Of a stretch of 64,000 nt of DNA, positions 8,590-17,769 are shown piece by piece. The stretch lies in the NCBI RefSeq assembly GCF_901538265.1, contig NZ_LR593886.1:7523738-7587737 (forward strand), written 5' to 3'. The DNA is from Gemmata massiliana. Lineage in GTDB: Bacteria > Planctomycetota > Planctomycetia > Gemmatales > Gemmataceae. Within the stretch, counting starts at the first letter, position 1. Each line of letters begins with the position of its first letter. Below the pieces are notes generated by a model. That model had not been told where the DNA came from. It searched no databases and was given only the letters and a program-made list of their open reading frames with translations. The position numbers and the translations under genes are program-made.

Positions 8590-9549
8590 ATGTACCTTGC
8601 ACTCGCTCTGGTTCTGGCCGCTTCACCCGTTGTGGATTCCCCCGCGCCGCGACTGCTCGGCGAACTGGTGGAACTGAAGACCGACACCGGCGTGCTGTAT
8701 GGCACGCTCGACCTGCCCGCGAAGACCGGGCCGTGGCCGGTGGTGTTGCTTCACGCCGGGTCCGGGCCGACCAACCGCGACGGGAACGGACCGCTTATTC
8801 GCACCGACAACCTCAAGATTGTCGGCCGCGCGCTTGCCGCGAAGGGGATTGCGGTGCTGCGGATCGACAAGCGCGGGGTGGGGGCGAGCACTCCCGCGCT
8901 GGCGAAAGAGGAAGATGTGCGGGTCGAGACTTACGCGGCCGACGTGCTCGCGTGGGTGGCGCTGCTCCGCAACGATGCGCGATTCACGAAGCTCGGTTAC
9001 ATCGGTCACAGTGAGGGCGCACTCATCGGGTTGGTCGCGGCGAAGGACGCGAAGTTCGACGCGATCGTTTCTCTGTGCGGTCCCGGGCGCCCGCTTCAAA
9101 CAGTTCTTCGTGAGCAACTGAAACGAGGGTTGCCGGACGAACTGTACAAGCAAAGCGACACAATTTTGACCGAATTAGAAGCCGGGCGCACGGTCAAAGA
9201 CACGCCCAAAACACTGGCCGCGTTGTTCCGGCCAAGCGTTCAACCGTACCTGATCTCGATGTTCAAGAACGACCCGGCGAAACTGGCCACCGGAGTGAAA
9301 GCGCCCTTCTTGATCGTGTCCGGCTCGACCGACATTCAAGTTTCGGCCACGGACGCGAAATGCCTGGGCGACGCCAACACGAGCGCCAAGGTTGTGACCA
9401 TCGAGGGCATGAACCACGTGCTGAAGACGGTGCCCAAAACCGATCGGACGGAACAGCTCCCAAGCTATTCAGACCCGGCGCTGCCACTGCACCCGAAGCT
9501 TATGCCGGAACTCGTGGGGTTCTTCAAGAAATCGTTGAGTGGGAAGTAA
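8590..9549 (+). CDS. Alpha/beta hydrolase, probably exported
   Basis: 319 residues. A short hydrophobic N-terminus (MYLALALVLAAS) suggests export. Seen: the oxyanion-region strand VVLLHAGSGP (51-60), an IDKRGVG turn near 92-98, the nucleophile elbow GHSEG with Ser141, a GSTDIQ acid turn near 240, and EGMNHVLK carrying the likely catalytic His. This fits dienelactone-hydrolase/BAAT-like esterases; the substrate cannot be told. The start lies 16 bases after the palindrome array, so the ribosome site is poorly defined (CAGGAG). Confidence 0.85.
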   Translation: MYLALALVLAASPVVDSPAPRLLGELVELKTDTGVLYGTLDLPAKTGPWPVVLLHAGSGPTNRDGNGPLIRTDNLKIVGRALAAKGIAVLRIDKRGVGASTPALAKEEDVRVETYAADVLAWVALLRNDARFTKLGYIGHSEGALIGLVAAKDAKFDAIVSLCGPGRPLQTVLREQLKRGLPDELYKQSDTILTELEAGRTVKDTPKTLAALFRPSVQPYLISMFKNDPAKLATGVKAPFLIVSGSTDIQVSATDAKCLGDANTSAKVVTIEGMNHVLKTVPKTDRTEQLPSYSDPALPLHPKLMPELVGFFKKSLSGK

Positions 9550-9584
9550 CGCACCTGGGCGCCCGCCACCGAGGATAACGGGGT

Positions 9585-9776
9585 ATGGCCAAGAAAGACG
9601 TGAAGCCGTTCCTGCTGCGACTCGACCCGCGCGTCCATGCGGCCGTGCAGCGCTGGGCTGAGGAAGATTTGCGCAGCTTGAACGGACAAATCGAGTTCAT
9701 TCTGCGCCAGGCGCTCGTGAAGCGCGGCGTCAAACTGACCGACGCCGACGAGAAAGCGCCCGACACGGATACTTGA
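9585..9776 (+). CDS. Arc-like ribbon-helix-helix DNA-binding protein
   Basis: A 63-residue protein. The N-terminal strand KPFLLRLDPRVHAAVQRWA followed by the helix pair LRSLNGQIEFILRQAL is the Arc/MetJ ribbon-helix-helix pattern (strand about 6-13, helices about 14-28 and 31-45). Such proteins bind DNA as dimers, often as antitoxins, but no toxin gene is next to it. The downstream monooxygenase frame begins at overlapping bases, though its likely start is 45 bases later. The region 5' of the SPFH gene has a candidate operator. Confidence 0.85.
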   Translation: MAKKDVKPFLLRLDPRVHAAVQRWAEEDLRSLNGQIEFILRQALVKRGVKLTDADEKAPDTDT

Positions 9777-9820
9777 AACTACAATACCCCGACCGTCACT
9801 CCATTCGGTCGGGAGCGCTC

Positions 9821-11053
9821 ATGTCAAATGCCCCGGAAGTGATTCGCGCGAAGTGCTGCATCGCCGGCGGCGGACCCGCGGGGATGGTGCTCGGCCTCCT
9901 CCTCGCGCGGGCCGGGGTCGAGGTCGTCGTCCTGGAGAAGCACGCCGACTTCCTCCGCGACTTCCGCGGCGACACCATCCACCCGTCGACGCTCGAAGTG
10001 GTCCACGAACTCGGGCTCCTCGACGAGTTCCTCTGCCACCCGCACCAGGAAGCGCGCGTGCTCGCGGGTAATGTCGCGGGCGCCGAGTTCCCGCTCGCGG
10101 ACTTCGCGCACCTCCCGACCAGGTGCAAGTTCATCGCGCTGATGCCGCAATGGGATTTTCTGGACTTCGTGAGCGCGCACGCGAAGAAGTACCCGACGTT
10201 CCGGCTCGTCACGCGCGCCGCGGTCACGGACCTGATCGAGGAGAGCGGGCGGGTGCTCGGCGCGCGGGCGACGATGCCCGAAGGGGCGCTCGAAGTTCGG
10301 GCGGACCTCACCGTCGGCGCGGACGGTCGACACTCGACGGTCCGCGCCCGCGCCGCGTTGCCCGTGCAAGATTTCGGCGCGCCGATGGACGTGCTGTGGA
10401 TGCGGCTGTCGCGCAAGCTGTCGGACGGCGATCGCCCCGTGGGGCGATTCGACCGCGGGCGCATCTTCGTAATGATCTACCGCGGCGATTACTGGCAGTG
10501 CGGGTTCGTGATTCCGAAGGGCGATCACGCCGCAGTGATGACACGCGGACTCGAAGCGTTCCGCGCCGACATCGTTTCCGTGGCCCCGTTTCTTGTGGAT
10601 CGCGTGCAGGAATTGCAGAGCTGGGACGATGTGAAGCTGCTCACCGTTACGGTAGACCGGCTGCGGAAGTGGTGGCGCCCCGGAGTGCTGTGCATCGGCG
10701 ACGCGGCCCACGCGATGTCGCCCGTTGGCGGCGTCGGAATCAACCTCGCGATTCAGGACGCGGTCGCCACTGCGAATCTTCTCGCAGAGAAACTCAGCGC
10801 CGGGACCGTGACCGGAGCCGATCTCGCTACGGTTCAACGGCGCCGAACGTTCCCGACGCAACTCACGCAGTGGATTCAGGTCCAAGTGCAAAAGCGAGTG
10901 ATTACCCGCGCGCTGACGGCTCACGGGTCATTGAAGGTGCCCACCGCAGCGCGCCTTCTTCAACGGTTCCCGATCCTGCGGCGCATTCCAGCGCATCTCG
11001 TTGGAATCGGAATTCGGCCCGAACACGTGCGGACGAAGGACGCCTTCAAGTAA
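9821..11053 (+). CDS. FAD-dependent aromatic-type monooxygenase/oxidoreductase
   Basis: 410 residues of the PheA/TfdB/UbiH flavoprotein family. Seen: the dinucleotide-binding GGGPAG at 16-21, VVVLEKHADFLRDFRGDTI with the conserved Arg region, the DG motif VGADGRHSTVR near 165-175, and the GD motif CIGDAAHAMSPVGGVGINLA near 290-310, which contacts the FAD. These use NAD(P)H and O2 to hydroxylate aromatic or polyketide substrates; the substrate is unknown. The frame extends 16 codons upstream, but the ATG at 9821 immediately precedes the conserved domain. Confidence 0.88.
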   Translation: MSNAPEVIRAKCCIAGGGPAGMVLGLLLARAGVEVVVLEKHADFLRDFRGDTIHPSTLEVVHELGLLDEFLCHPHQEARVLAGNVAGAEFPLADFAHLPTRCKFIALMPQWDFLDFVSAHAKKYPTFRLVTRAAVTDLIEESGRVLGARATMPEGALEVRADLTVGADGRHSTVRARAALPVQDFGAPMDVLWMRLSRKLSDGDRPVGRFDRGRIFVMIYRGDYWQCGFVIPKGDHAAVMTRGLEAFRADIVSVAPFLVDRVQELQSWDDVKLLTVTVDRLRKWWRPGVLCIGDAAHAMSPVGGVGINLAIQDAVATANLLAEKLSAGTVTGADLATVQRRRTFPTQLTQWIQVQVQKRVITRALTAHGSLKVPTAARLLQRFPILRRIPAHLVGIGIRPEHVRTKDAFK

Positions 11054-11061
11054 ATCGATTG

Positions 11062-11868
11062 CTATGCAGAGAACCGCTCCGCGAACGGGCTGATCGTCAC
11101 GCCGTCGGACGACAGCACCGCGAATACGACCTTCGCGAAACAACCAGCGAACTTGCCGCGAAGTGCCTTCGCGAACAGCTCGGCGATCAATTCCGGATCG
11201 TTCTTGAACACGCCACAACCCCACGCACCGAGTACGGCCGCGTCGTGCCCGTGCCCGGCCATGAGCGCGAGCGCTTTGTCGATGCGCTCGCGCATTTCGT
11301 CGCGAACGAGCGCCCGTTCCTTGTCCCGGATCGCCCCGACGTTCACCGCGGGCGAAGTCACGAACGCGCACAAATACGGCGCGTCGAGTAGTTCGCCCTC
11401 GTCGTCCTTGAACACCGGCACCGCGGGCGAGTAGATCGCGTAGTTCGTGTAGAACCCGCCACCGAGGTGCGCGTGCGCCCGGTACATCGCGTTGTTGTTG
11501 ATACACGCATACAACCCGGACGCGCGACAGAGCGACTCCTCTTGCGCCCGCGCACCGCCGAGGAACCCGCCACCCGGGTGCCGTGCGGATGCGAAGTTCA
11601 GCGCGACCGGCCGGAACCCTTCGGCAACCAACTTCCGCGCCGCTTCGAGCGTAGTGTCGTTTATGGTCTCGAAAATCGTGGGCCGTTCGGAGGGCACGAA
11701 CCGCGGCAGTGTTTCGTCCGGCGGATACGTGAGCGTGCCCTCTCGCGCGAACTCAACGAGGTGGCGAATGTGGACCGTTTCGTCTTTGCGGTTCGCGTAC
11801 CGCCCGGCGGCAATGATGTCGATCGTGTCGCGCGCGATCGAGGCCGCCCGACTCCGTTTGGGATACAT
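11062..11868 (-). CDS. TIGR02452-type poly(ADP-ribose) glycohydrolase-like macrodomain protein
   Basis: 268 residues. Seen: the PARG signature, a GGG stretch at residues 99-101 followed by QEE at 109-111, preceded by VALNFASARHP and followed by RASGLY; also LGAWGCGVFKNDP (phosphate-binding loop) near 200. Bacterial PARG-type macrodomains cleave ADP-ribose chains or free ADP-ribose conjugates; some are near phage-defence or toxin genes. None is evident beside it. It is convergent with the monooxygenase (8 bases between stops). Bases 11869-12114 hold nothing I recognise. Confidence 0.88.
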   Translation of the reverse strand: MYPKRSRAASIARDTIDIIAAGRYANRKDETVHIRHLVEFAREGTLTYPPDETLPRFVPSERPTIFETINDTTLEAARKLVAEGFRPVALNFASARHPGGGFLGGARAQEESLCRASGLYACINNNAMYRAHAHLGGGFYTNYAIYSPAVPVFKDDEGELLDAPYLCAFVTSPAVNVGAIRDKERALVRDEMRERIDKALALMAGHGHDAAVLGAWGCGVFKNDPELIAELFAKALRGKFAGCFAKVVFAVLSSDGVTISPFAERFSA

Positions 11869-12114
11869 GCGCGGCTCCGTGTGAGGTGTTGTGAGACACG
11901 GAGCGAAGGGCGGTGGTTCGGGGAGAATCCCCGCAAGGAAAGCAAGCCGATGCCAACAGGTTGTTCACGAAAAACGGGTCGGTGCCCTGCCCCGCGAGCA
12001 CCAGTGAGGCGACTTGTTCGGGAATCTAACTCGCCAATGCACTGAGCGATGTGATGCGGCGCGGGCGATTCGAGAGCGTCCGTGCTTCGTTTCGTCCGCG
12101 CCGCACGGCTCTTA

Positions 12115-13599
12115 CTATTTCTTGGCCTTCTCCGACTTCTCCGCTTCTTCCGCGCTCAGCAACCCGTCCTTGTCGAGGTCGAGCTTATCGAACACGTCGG
12201 CCGGGCCTGTAAACTCGCGCCGGGATACGTCGCCGTCGCCGTTACGGTCCATTGAGCGGAACCACGCCGGTCCGCGGCGCGCGTCGAGTGCCAGTGTTTG
12301 CGGGTACCCGCGGCTCGCCGCGACGAGGAGCACGTTCGGCAGCGCTTTCGGGTCGAACGCGCCGCCGGGCACGCACCCTGCACCCTTTAATTGCTCCCAA
12401 GCGCCGCGGAGTTCGCGCGGGGAAAGTGCGCCGTCGTGGTTCGTGTCCAGAAGCTCGAACAGCCCCGCGCCGTCGAGCACGGTGAGCAGCACCTGACCGC
12501 GCGCCACTTGCGCCTGGAGGTCGAGCCAGGCGTCGAGTTCCTTACGGTCGAGGGTGCCGTCGCCGTTCAGGTCGGCGATCGGCGCAAGCCACGCCAAATT
12601 GCCCCCGCGCCGCCGGGCGCCGGCGCCCTCCTCCGGCGGGGCGTCGAGTTGAGCCACGATCTGCTTCCGCGCAGTCGCCAGGGCTTCGTTCACCTTCCCG
12701 CTGGCAACCCAGCCGTCCACACGGAACCGCCCGCTCGCGAATGCGAACCGGTTCGTGGTGCCCGGCTTGTCGGAGAGCTTCACGACCCAGGACGTGCCCG
12801 GGGCTTGCGTCCGCCACGCGGGGAGTTCCGCGGCCTTGAATCGCTTGTCGCGCTGGGCGATTTCCGTTGCCCAGTGCGTGTCCTTGGAATCGGACGGGAG
12901 CAGCACGAGCGGGAGCTTCGCGAGCACGTCGGGCTGCACACTGTCCGCGGCCGGTGGAGCAAGTAACACAGTCCCCGCCGCGCCGGGATAAACGGCCTTC
13001 GGCACGAGTTCGCCCGCACCGATCAGCTCGTCGTCGTTCTTGTCAAGCTTCTTCAGCACGTCGGAGGCCGCGCCCCATTCCTTTTCGCTCACCTTCCCGT
13101 CGCCGTCAGTGTCCAGGTTTTTGAGCAGCGCGGCGGCGAGTTCCACACTCGCGGGCAGTCGGCCGACGCCGATCTGCACGGTCCCGGCGCCGGCCGCACG
13201 GTAGCACGCGGCGAGTTCCTCCGGCGTCACTTTCCCGTCGCCGTTGCGGTCCAGTTCCGCGAACGTCGGGGCCGCGCCGACGGGCGGCGTGAACCCGTTA
13301 CCCATTGCTTGCCGCAAGGAGCGCACGGAGGGGAGCTGTGCGGCTTCCTTGGTGTCGAGCGAGCCGTTGCCGTTGCGGTCGAAAAACGCGAACAGCTTGG
13401 CGAACGTTTCGTCCCAGATCGCGGAGACCGCGATGCCGTCAACTTCCGCCCGGAGGTCGATACGAGCGAGTTTCTCTTCGCCCAGCAGCACGAACTGCAC
13501 TGGTACGGCTGCGCCTTTGGCGGGCACGGGATCAGCCGCGTGGCACCACCCGAACGCGGCGAACGCCAGCCCCAGCGCGCACAAAGTCATGCGGGTCAC
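12115..13599 (-). CDS. Secreted multi-EF-hand calcium-binding protein
   Basis: 494 residues with a signal peptide (about 1-21, ending CHA-A). Eight EF-hand loops start near residues 74, 117, 163, 186, 343, 385, 451 and 474 (for example DRNGDGKVTPEE, DTDGDGKVSEKE, DLNGDGTLDRKE), in two groups of four separated by about 150 residues without loops. The C-terminus is Lys/Glu-rich. The first four bases overlap the end of the DUF1501 gene, so it is translated with that gene. The middle region is unassigned. Calcium binding is expected from the loops; the function is unknown. Confidence 0.87.
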   Translation of the reverse strand: MTRMTLCALGLAFAAFGWCHAADPVPAKGAAVPVQFVLLGEEKLARIDLRAEVDGIAVSAIWDETFAKLFAFFDRNGNGSLDTKEAAQLPSVRSLRQAMGNGFTPPVGAAPTFAELDRNGDGKVTPEELAACYRAAGAGTVQIGVGRLPASVELAAALLKNLDTDGDGKVSEKEWGAASDVLKKLDKNDDELIGAGELVPKAVYPGAAGTVLLAPPAADSVQPDVLAKLPLVLLPSDSKDTHWATEIAQRDKRFKAAELPAWRTQAPGTSWVVKLSDKPGTTNRFAFASGRFRVDGWVASGKVNEALATARKQIVAQLDAPPEEGAGARRRGGNLAWLAPIADLNGDGTLDRKELDAWLDLQAQVARGQVLLTVLDGAGLFELLDTNHDGALSPRELRGAWEQLKGAGCVPGGAFDPKALPNVLLVAASRGYPQTLALDARRGPAWFRSMDRNGDGDVSRREFTGPADVFDKLDLDKDGLLSAEEAEKSEKAKK

Positions 13600-14912
13600 A
13601 GCAGCTCCTTGATCGGCTTGGCGTTCGGGTCGGCGAGGCGAATCGGCCGGCTCACGTTCGACATGTTCTGCTTCATCGGGTCCAGGCCGATGGTCTTGAT
13701 GACGGTCGCGATCAGGTCCGGCGTCCGGGTCGGCTCGCTCTCCACCGCGGTGCCGTCCGCACTCGTCTTGCCGACCACCTGTCCGCCCTCAATGCCCGCA
13801 CCGGCCAGCACCGCGGCCCACGACGTGGGCCAGTGGTCGCGCCCGGTCTGCCCGTTGATCTTCGGCGTGCGCCCGAACTCGCCCTGGCACACCACGAGCG
13901 TGCTGTCGAGCAGCCCGCGCTCCTTCAGATCGGCCAGCAGCGCCGCGAACGCGGTGTCGAGCGTGCCGGAAAGAGTTTTCACGCGGTCGAAGTTGTTCGC
14001 GTGCGTGTCCCAGCCATCCAGTGTGACTTCCACGAACGAAACCCCGCGCTCCACAAGGCGCCGGGCGAGCAAGCACCCCTGGGCGAACGTCCCGCGGCCG
14101 TAGGACTCGCGCACAGCGGCCTTCTCGTCTTCGAGCCGGAACGCGGCGGCCGCTTCGGGGCGCATGAGGCGCACGGCGCGGTCGGTCGCGGCCTTCATCG
14201 TTTCCGCAACCGGGTGCCCTTTCCCGGGCGCGAAGTCCTTCTCCAGCCCGGAGAGCAGGTCGAGGCGCTTCGCGTGGATCTCGGTGCTCACACCCGTGGG
14301 GCGCTCCAGGTCGGGCACTTTCAATTCCGTGGCCGGGGCGCCCAAACCGCGGTCGCCGCCCACAACGAGCGGCGCGAACCGCGGGCCGAGGAACCCGCCG
14401 CCGATGTCGCCCGTGCGCCCGCCGATGCTCACGAACCCGGGCAGGTCGGCCTTCGGGTCGTCAAACTCGTGCGCGACGAGGGCGCCGAGCGCGGGGAACT
14501 GAATCGCGCCCTGCGGGGTGTACCCGGTCAGGCCGACGACCCGCGCGCGGGCATGATCGCCCTCGCGGGTGGCCATTGAGCGGATGATGGCCAAGTCTTT
14601 CGCGCGCTTCGCCAGATTCGGCATGTGCTCGCTGAACTTCATTCCCGGTGCGGCCGTGTCGATCTCCTTGAACGGCCCGCCGTTGTCGCTCCCCGGCTTC
14701 AAGTCCCACATATCGATGGTGGCCGGTCCGCCGTTCATCCACAGCAGAATGACCGACTTGTGCTTTTTTGGGGTGGCCGTGGCGTCGGCCGCGAGCGCTT
14801 GCAACCAGCCCGATTGGGACGCACCGATGGCGCCCAGCGCCGAGAGACGCAAGTAGTCGCGGCGCGATGGCCCGGCGCGGAGCGCGGAACCCGAAACGCG
14901 GAGTGAGAACAT
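13596..14912 (-). CDS. DUF1501 domain protein, complete
   Basis: 438 residues. The N-terminus SRRDYLRLSALGAIG is a Tat-type signal (twin Arg near 17-18). Family motifs: ILLWMNGGPATIDMWD, EHMPN, IIRSM, DGWDTHANNF, CQGEFGRTP and GRDHWP. DUF1501 belongs to the alkaline phosphatase/sulfatase superfamily but its substrate is not known. It lies between a DUF1549/DUF1553 gene (76 bases upstream) and the EF-hand gene (4-base overlap), the standard planctomycete pairing. Confidence 0.92.
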   Translation of the reverse strand: MFSLRVSGSALRAGPSRRDYLRLSALGAIGASQSGWLQALAADATATPKKHKSVILLWMNGGPATIDMWDLKPGSDNGGPFKEIDTAAPGMKFSEHMPNLAKRAKDLAIIRSMATREGDHARARVVGLTGYTPQGAIQFPALGALVAHEFDDPKADLPGFVSIGGRTGDIGGGFLGPRFAPLVVGGDRGLGAPATELKVPDLERPTGVSTEIHAKRLDLLSGLEKDFAPGKGHPVAETMKAATDRAVRLMRPEAAAAFRLEDEKAAVRESYGRGTFAQGCLLARRLVERGVSFVEVTLDGWDTHANNFDRVKTLSGTLDTAFAALLADLKERGLLDSTLVVCQGEFGRTPKINGQTGRDHWPTSWAAVLAGAGIEGGQVVGKTSADGTAVESEPTRTPDLIATVIKTIGLDPMKQNMSNVSRPIRLADPNAKPIKELL

Positions 14913-14988
14913 GGAGCCCTCCTGTTGATTCGGTTACGGTTCGCAGCACTCCGGGCGAAATCGATCCGCGCGAAGTGCCGCGTTCCCG

Positions 14989-16527
14989 CTAGTGGTTCGT
15001 GTTGAACTCGGTGGTGTTGACCAGTGCCCAGAACACGTCGCCGAGGGCGCGTTCGCGTTCCGATTCGGTGACGCCTTCGACGAACGCGACCATCGTCTGC
15101 GATTCCTTCGCGCTCGGCTTGCGCCCGAGCACCGCGAGGAACAGCGTTTCGATCCGCCCCTTCGTGTCGAGGAACGGGGCGCTCGCTACCCCGCCGAGCG
15201 TCGGATTCTTCGTCGGGTCCGTGAGATCCGTTGTGAGGCGCCCGTTCATCATCGAGAGCGCCTGAGTGATCGAGCGCTCGGCCGTGACCGGGCGCTCGAC
15301 GTGGAACTGCGCCGCGAATCGCTTGCGCCCCTCCAAGCCCAACCCACGGCCGGTGTCCGCGCGCTCGGGCGGAAGCCCCGCGGCCGTGCGGAGGCTGTCG
15401 TAGAGTTGCTCACCCGTCAGCCCGCGAACCGGCATGCGGGCGAACAGCCTCGGGTCGGCGGGGGCATCTTCGCGTGTTAGTGCGGAGAGCTGGTACGCCT
15501 TCGTGAGAACCAGCGCGCGGGTGATGTACTTCAGGTCGAACCCGCTGGCCGCGAACGCATCGGCGAGTTCCTTCAGTAGTTCCGCGTGGTAGCCGGTGCT
15601 CCCGCTGTCGCCGCTCAGGTCGTCGAGCGGTTCAACGAGCGCGGTGCCGTAAATGTGCGCCCAGAGCCGGTTCACCGCGTTCCGGGCGAAGTACGGATTG
15701 TCCTTCACGGTCAACCAGTCCGCGAGCAACGTGCGACCGGTGTCCGAAGCCAGTACCTCGGGCCACTTCACCGCGCCGCCGTCAAGTAGTTCGGGAGCTA
15801 GTGATTTCTTCGTGTTGGGGATCATCAGTTCCGGTGGCACCGCCTTGCCGGATTTGTCTTTGGTCGGCGGGGCGAAGAACGCGGCCGTTTGCCAGAACTG
15901 GTCGCGGGTCCAGCGCGCGAACGGGTGGTTGTGGCACTGCGCGCAATCGAGGTTCACGCCCAGGAACGAGCGGGTGGCGTTCGCCGCGAGGTTTTCCGGC
16001 TTGCTCTCGCTGGCCGCGAAAAACCCGACCGGGCTGACGCCCCCGCGCCGGGTGCCAGTAGATTCGGGCATCGTAAGCAGCTCGCGCACGACGCGGTCGT
16101 AGGGCACGTTTTCCTGGATTCGCGCCGCGACCCACGACTCGAAATCGTCCGCGAGCCGCGCGAACTCCGCGGTGTCGGCTTGAGGTACCCAGGTGCGGCG
16201 CCAGAACGTCGCCATGTGGCGCGTGTGGCCGCCGGAGTCGATGAGTCGCGTGATAAGTTTTGTGCGTTTGTCGGGGGCCGTGTCCGCAAGAAACTCGCGC
16301 ACTTCCGCGGTCGTGGGGACGCGCCCGCTCAGGTCGAGGGTCGCCCGGCGCAGAAACGTCGCGTCGTCGATCACGGGCGCGGGCTTCGCGCCGGCCTTTT
16401 GCCATTCGGAACTCAGGCGCCCGTCGATCAGTGCCGCGAGCTGCGTGGGGTCCGGTGGAGCCGCGCCGAGAGCGGTCGGCCACGCGATCGCGGCGACGAG
16501 CGGGAGCAGGTATCGGTGGTATCGCAT
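14989..16527 (-). CDS. DUF1549/DUF1553 domain protein
   Basis: 512 residues with a signal peptide (about 1-22). Seen: the DUF1549 segment FLRRATLDLSGRVPT near 58-72, a CxxCH motif (CAQCH, possible haem c site) near 195, and the DUF1553 segment VNRLWAHIYGTALVEPLDD near 285-303 with YQLSALT. It lacks the N-terminal PSCyt1 cytochrome domain that the longer protein at 49804-52626 has. Planctomycetes encode many such pairs with DUF1501; their joint role is unknown. Confidence 0.92.
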   Translation of the reverse strand: MRYHRYLLPLVAAIAWPTALGAAPPDPTQLAALIDGRLSSEWQKAGAKPAPVIDDATFLRRATLDLSGRVPTTAEVREFLADTAPDKRTKLITRLIDSGGHTRHMATFWRRTWVPQADTAEFARLADDFESWVAARIQENVPYDRVVRELLTMPESTGTRRGGVSPVGFFAASESKPENLAANATRSFLGVNLDCAQCHNHPFARWTRDQFWQTAAFFAPPTKDKSGKAVPPELMIPNTKKSLAPELLDGGAVKWPEVLASDTGRTLLADWLTVKDNPYFARNAVNRLWAHIYGTALVEPLDDLSGDSGSTGYHAELLKELADAFAASGFDLKYITRALVLTKAYQLSALTREDAPADPRLFARMPVRGLTGEQLYDSLRTAAGLPPERADTGRGLGLEGRKRFAAQFHVERPVTAERSITQALSMMNGRLTTDLTDPTKNPTLGGVASAPFLDTKGRIETLFLAVLGRKPSAKESQTMVAFVEGVTESERERALGDVFWALVNTTEFNTNH

Positions 16528-16567
16528 CGGTGCGATGATCTCCGGTTCGTCAATGAGGGAAATCGGG

Positions 16568-17536
16568 TTAGTAGTCGTTCGGGGAGATCAGGTGCCCGTC
16601 GTCGCGGAGCGTGAGGTACGCGAACGTGAGCGGGTCGAGCTTCGTGCCGACGAACCGCACGGACCCGTCGCAGAAGAGCACGTTCGCGCCGCCCGTGTGA
16701 AACCCGTAGATACCGAACCAGTTGTTGCAGTTGACGCTGCAATCGGTGGAATCGCCCCGGCCGGGGTTCTCGCCGGTCTTGGCATCAGCCGGGCCGAATG
16801 CGATCGATCCCCACCCAGCCCACGCGCCGCGTGCGTTGGGGCTCAGCCCGAACTGGCCGTCGCCGTCCTTTTTCTTCCCAGCGCGCCACACGTCCGGGCG
16901 CCCGGCCTGTTCGATCAGGAGGAGCGTGCAGGACAGCCCGTCGGTGACCTTCGCGAGCGGCACGAAGTCGTTGTCGCCCATCGGCTGGCGCGGGTTGCCG
17001 ATCATCTGGTCGGTGGTGTTCGCGTTCAGCCCGTACCCGCCGCGGGTCATCAGCACGCCGTTGGACGAGATGTAGTCGCACACCCCGGCCTTCGTGGTGT
17101 AGACCGTGTCCTTATCGGCGTTCTCGGACTTGGTGGATGCCTGGGACTGGATCGTGATCGTGCGCTCCCCGGGCGCCGCGGGGCATAGGAACGGCTTCAC
17201 CGGCGCTTCGACCGCGGCCTTGTTTGCGGGGTCGAAGAAGTCGTACTTGAGGTTGTACTTCTTCGCGACGGCTTCCTCGCCGAGGTACGGGAGGATGTAC
17301 GCGCCCCACCCGCTGTACGGGGCGCCGTTGTTGAACCCTCCGCGGCGCGGGGGTAGACCGCCGTGAACTTTCTCGAACTCCGAAAACCCCTGCCCGAGTT
17401 TGCGGAGGTTGTCCGTACACTGGGTGCGGGCCGCGTCCGCGCGGGCGGCTTGCAACCGCGGCAGGAGCAGGCCCGCACCCAGGAAGAGCATACCCGCCGT
17501 TACGACGAGTTCGATCCGAGTGATTCCTCTGCGCAT
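16568..17536 (-). CDS. DUF1559 pseudopilin-like protein
   Basis: 322 residues from the ATG at 17536, which has GGGGAG eight bases upstream; two earlier in-frame starts (17557, 17599) are less likely. The N-terminus RRGITRIELVVT is a degenerate type-IV pilin/type II pseudopilin leader (G before I rather than F; E at +5), followed by a hydrophobic helix. The DUF1559 body contains CTDNLRKLGQ, an [24 protein letters not shown] segment and a closing LTLRDDGHL. The gene precedes the DUF1549/DUF1553 gene by 40 bases and probably heads that operon. Confidence 0.9.
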   Translation of the reverse strand: MRRGITRIELVVTAGMLFLGAGLLLPRLQAARADAARTQCTDNLRKLGQGFSEFEKVHGGLPPRRGGFNNGAPYSGWGAYILPYLGEEAVAKKYNLKYDFFDPANKAAVEAPVKPFLCPAAPGERTITIQSQASTKSENADKDTVYTTKAGVCDYISSNGVLMTRGGYGLNANTTDQMIGNPRQPMGDNDFVPLAKVTDGLSCTLLLIEQAGRPDVWRAGKKKDGDGQFGLSPNARGAWAGWGSIAFGPADAKTGENPGRGDSTDCSVNCNNWFGIYGFHTGGANVLFCDGSVRFVGTKLDPLTFAYLTLRDDGHLISPNDY

Positions 17537-17562
17537 CGTTCGCACTCCCCGTGTCATTAGCC

Positions 17563-17600
17563 GCGTAGCGAGACGGTAACGGTGTCCGGAGCAGAGCAAA
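17563..17600 (-). promoter_or_regulatory. Conserved upstream box of a DUF1559 gene (copy 1)
   Basis: About 38 bases, 27-64 bases upstream of the DUF1559 start at 17536, match the region 18787-18823 upstream of the next DUF1559 gene. The shared plus-strand pattern is GCGTAGC, then GACGG, then GTCCGGAGC and GAGCAAA. Similarity ends on both sides, which suggests a shared regulatory or 5' UTR element rather than simple duplication of the genes. No palindrome is obvious. Confidence 0.5.
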
Positions 17601-17769
17601 TTCTAAGGGGTAGTTCCCTCGGTCTAAGCAAGCACCGAACCGAGACCGCCCGTGGGCGCGATAGCCCGTTTTGGGTTTGAGATTTTGAGCCACCACAGAG
17701 ATGGCCGTCTCTCTGTGCGAGCTGTCGTAACTGGCGCCCGCGCTCGACCACCGTCGCGTGAACAGCGAG

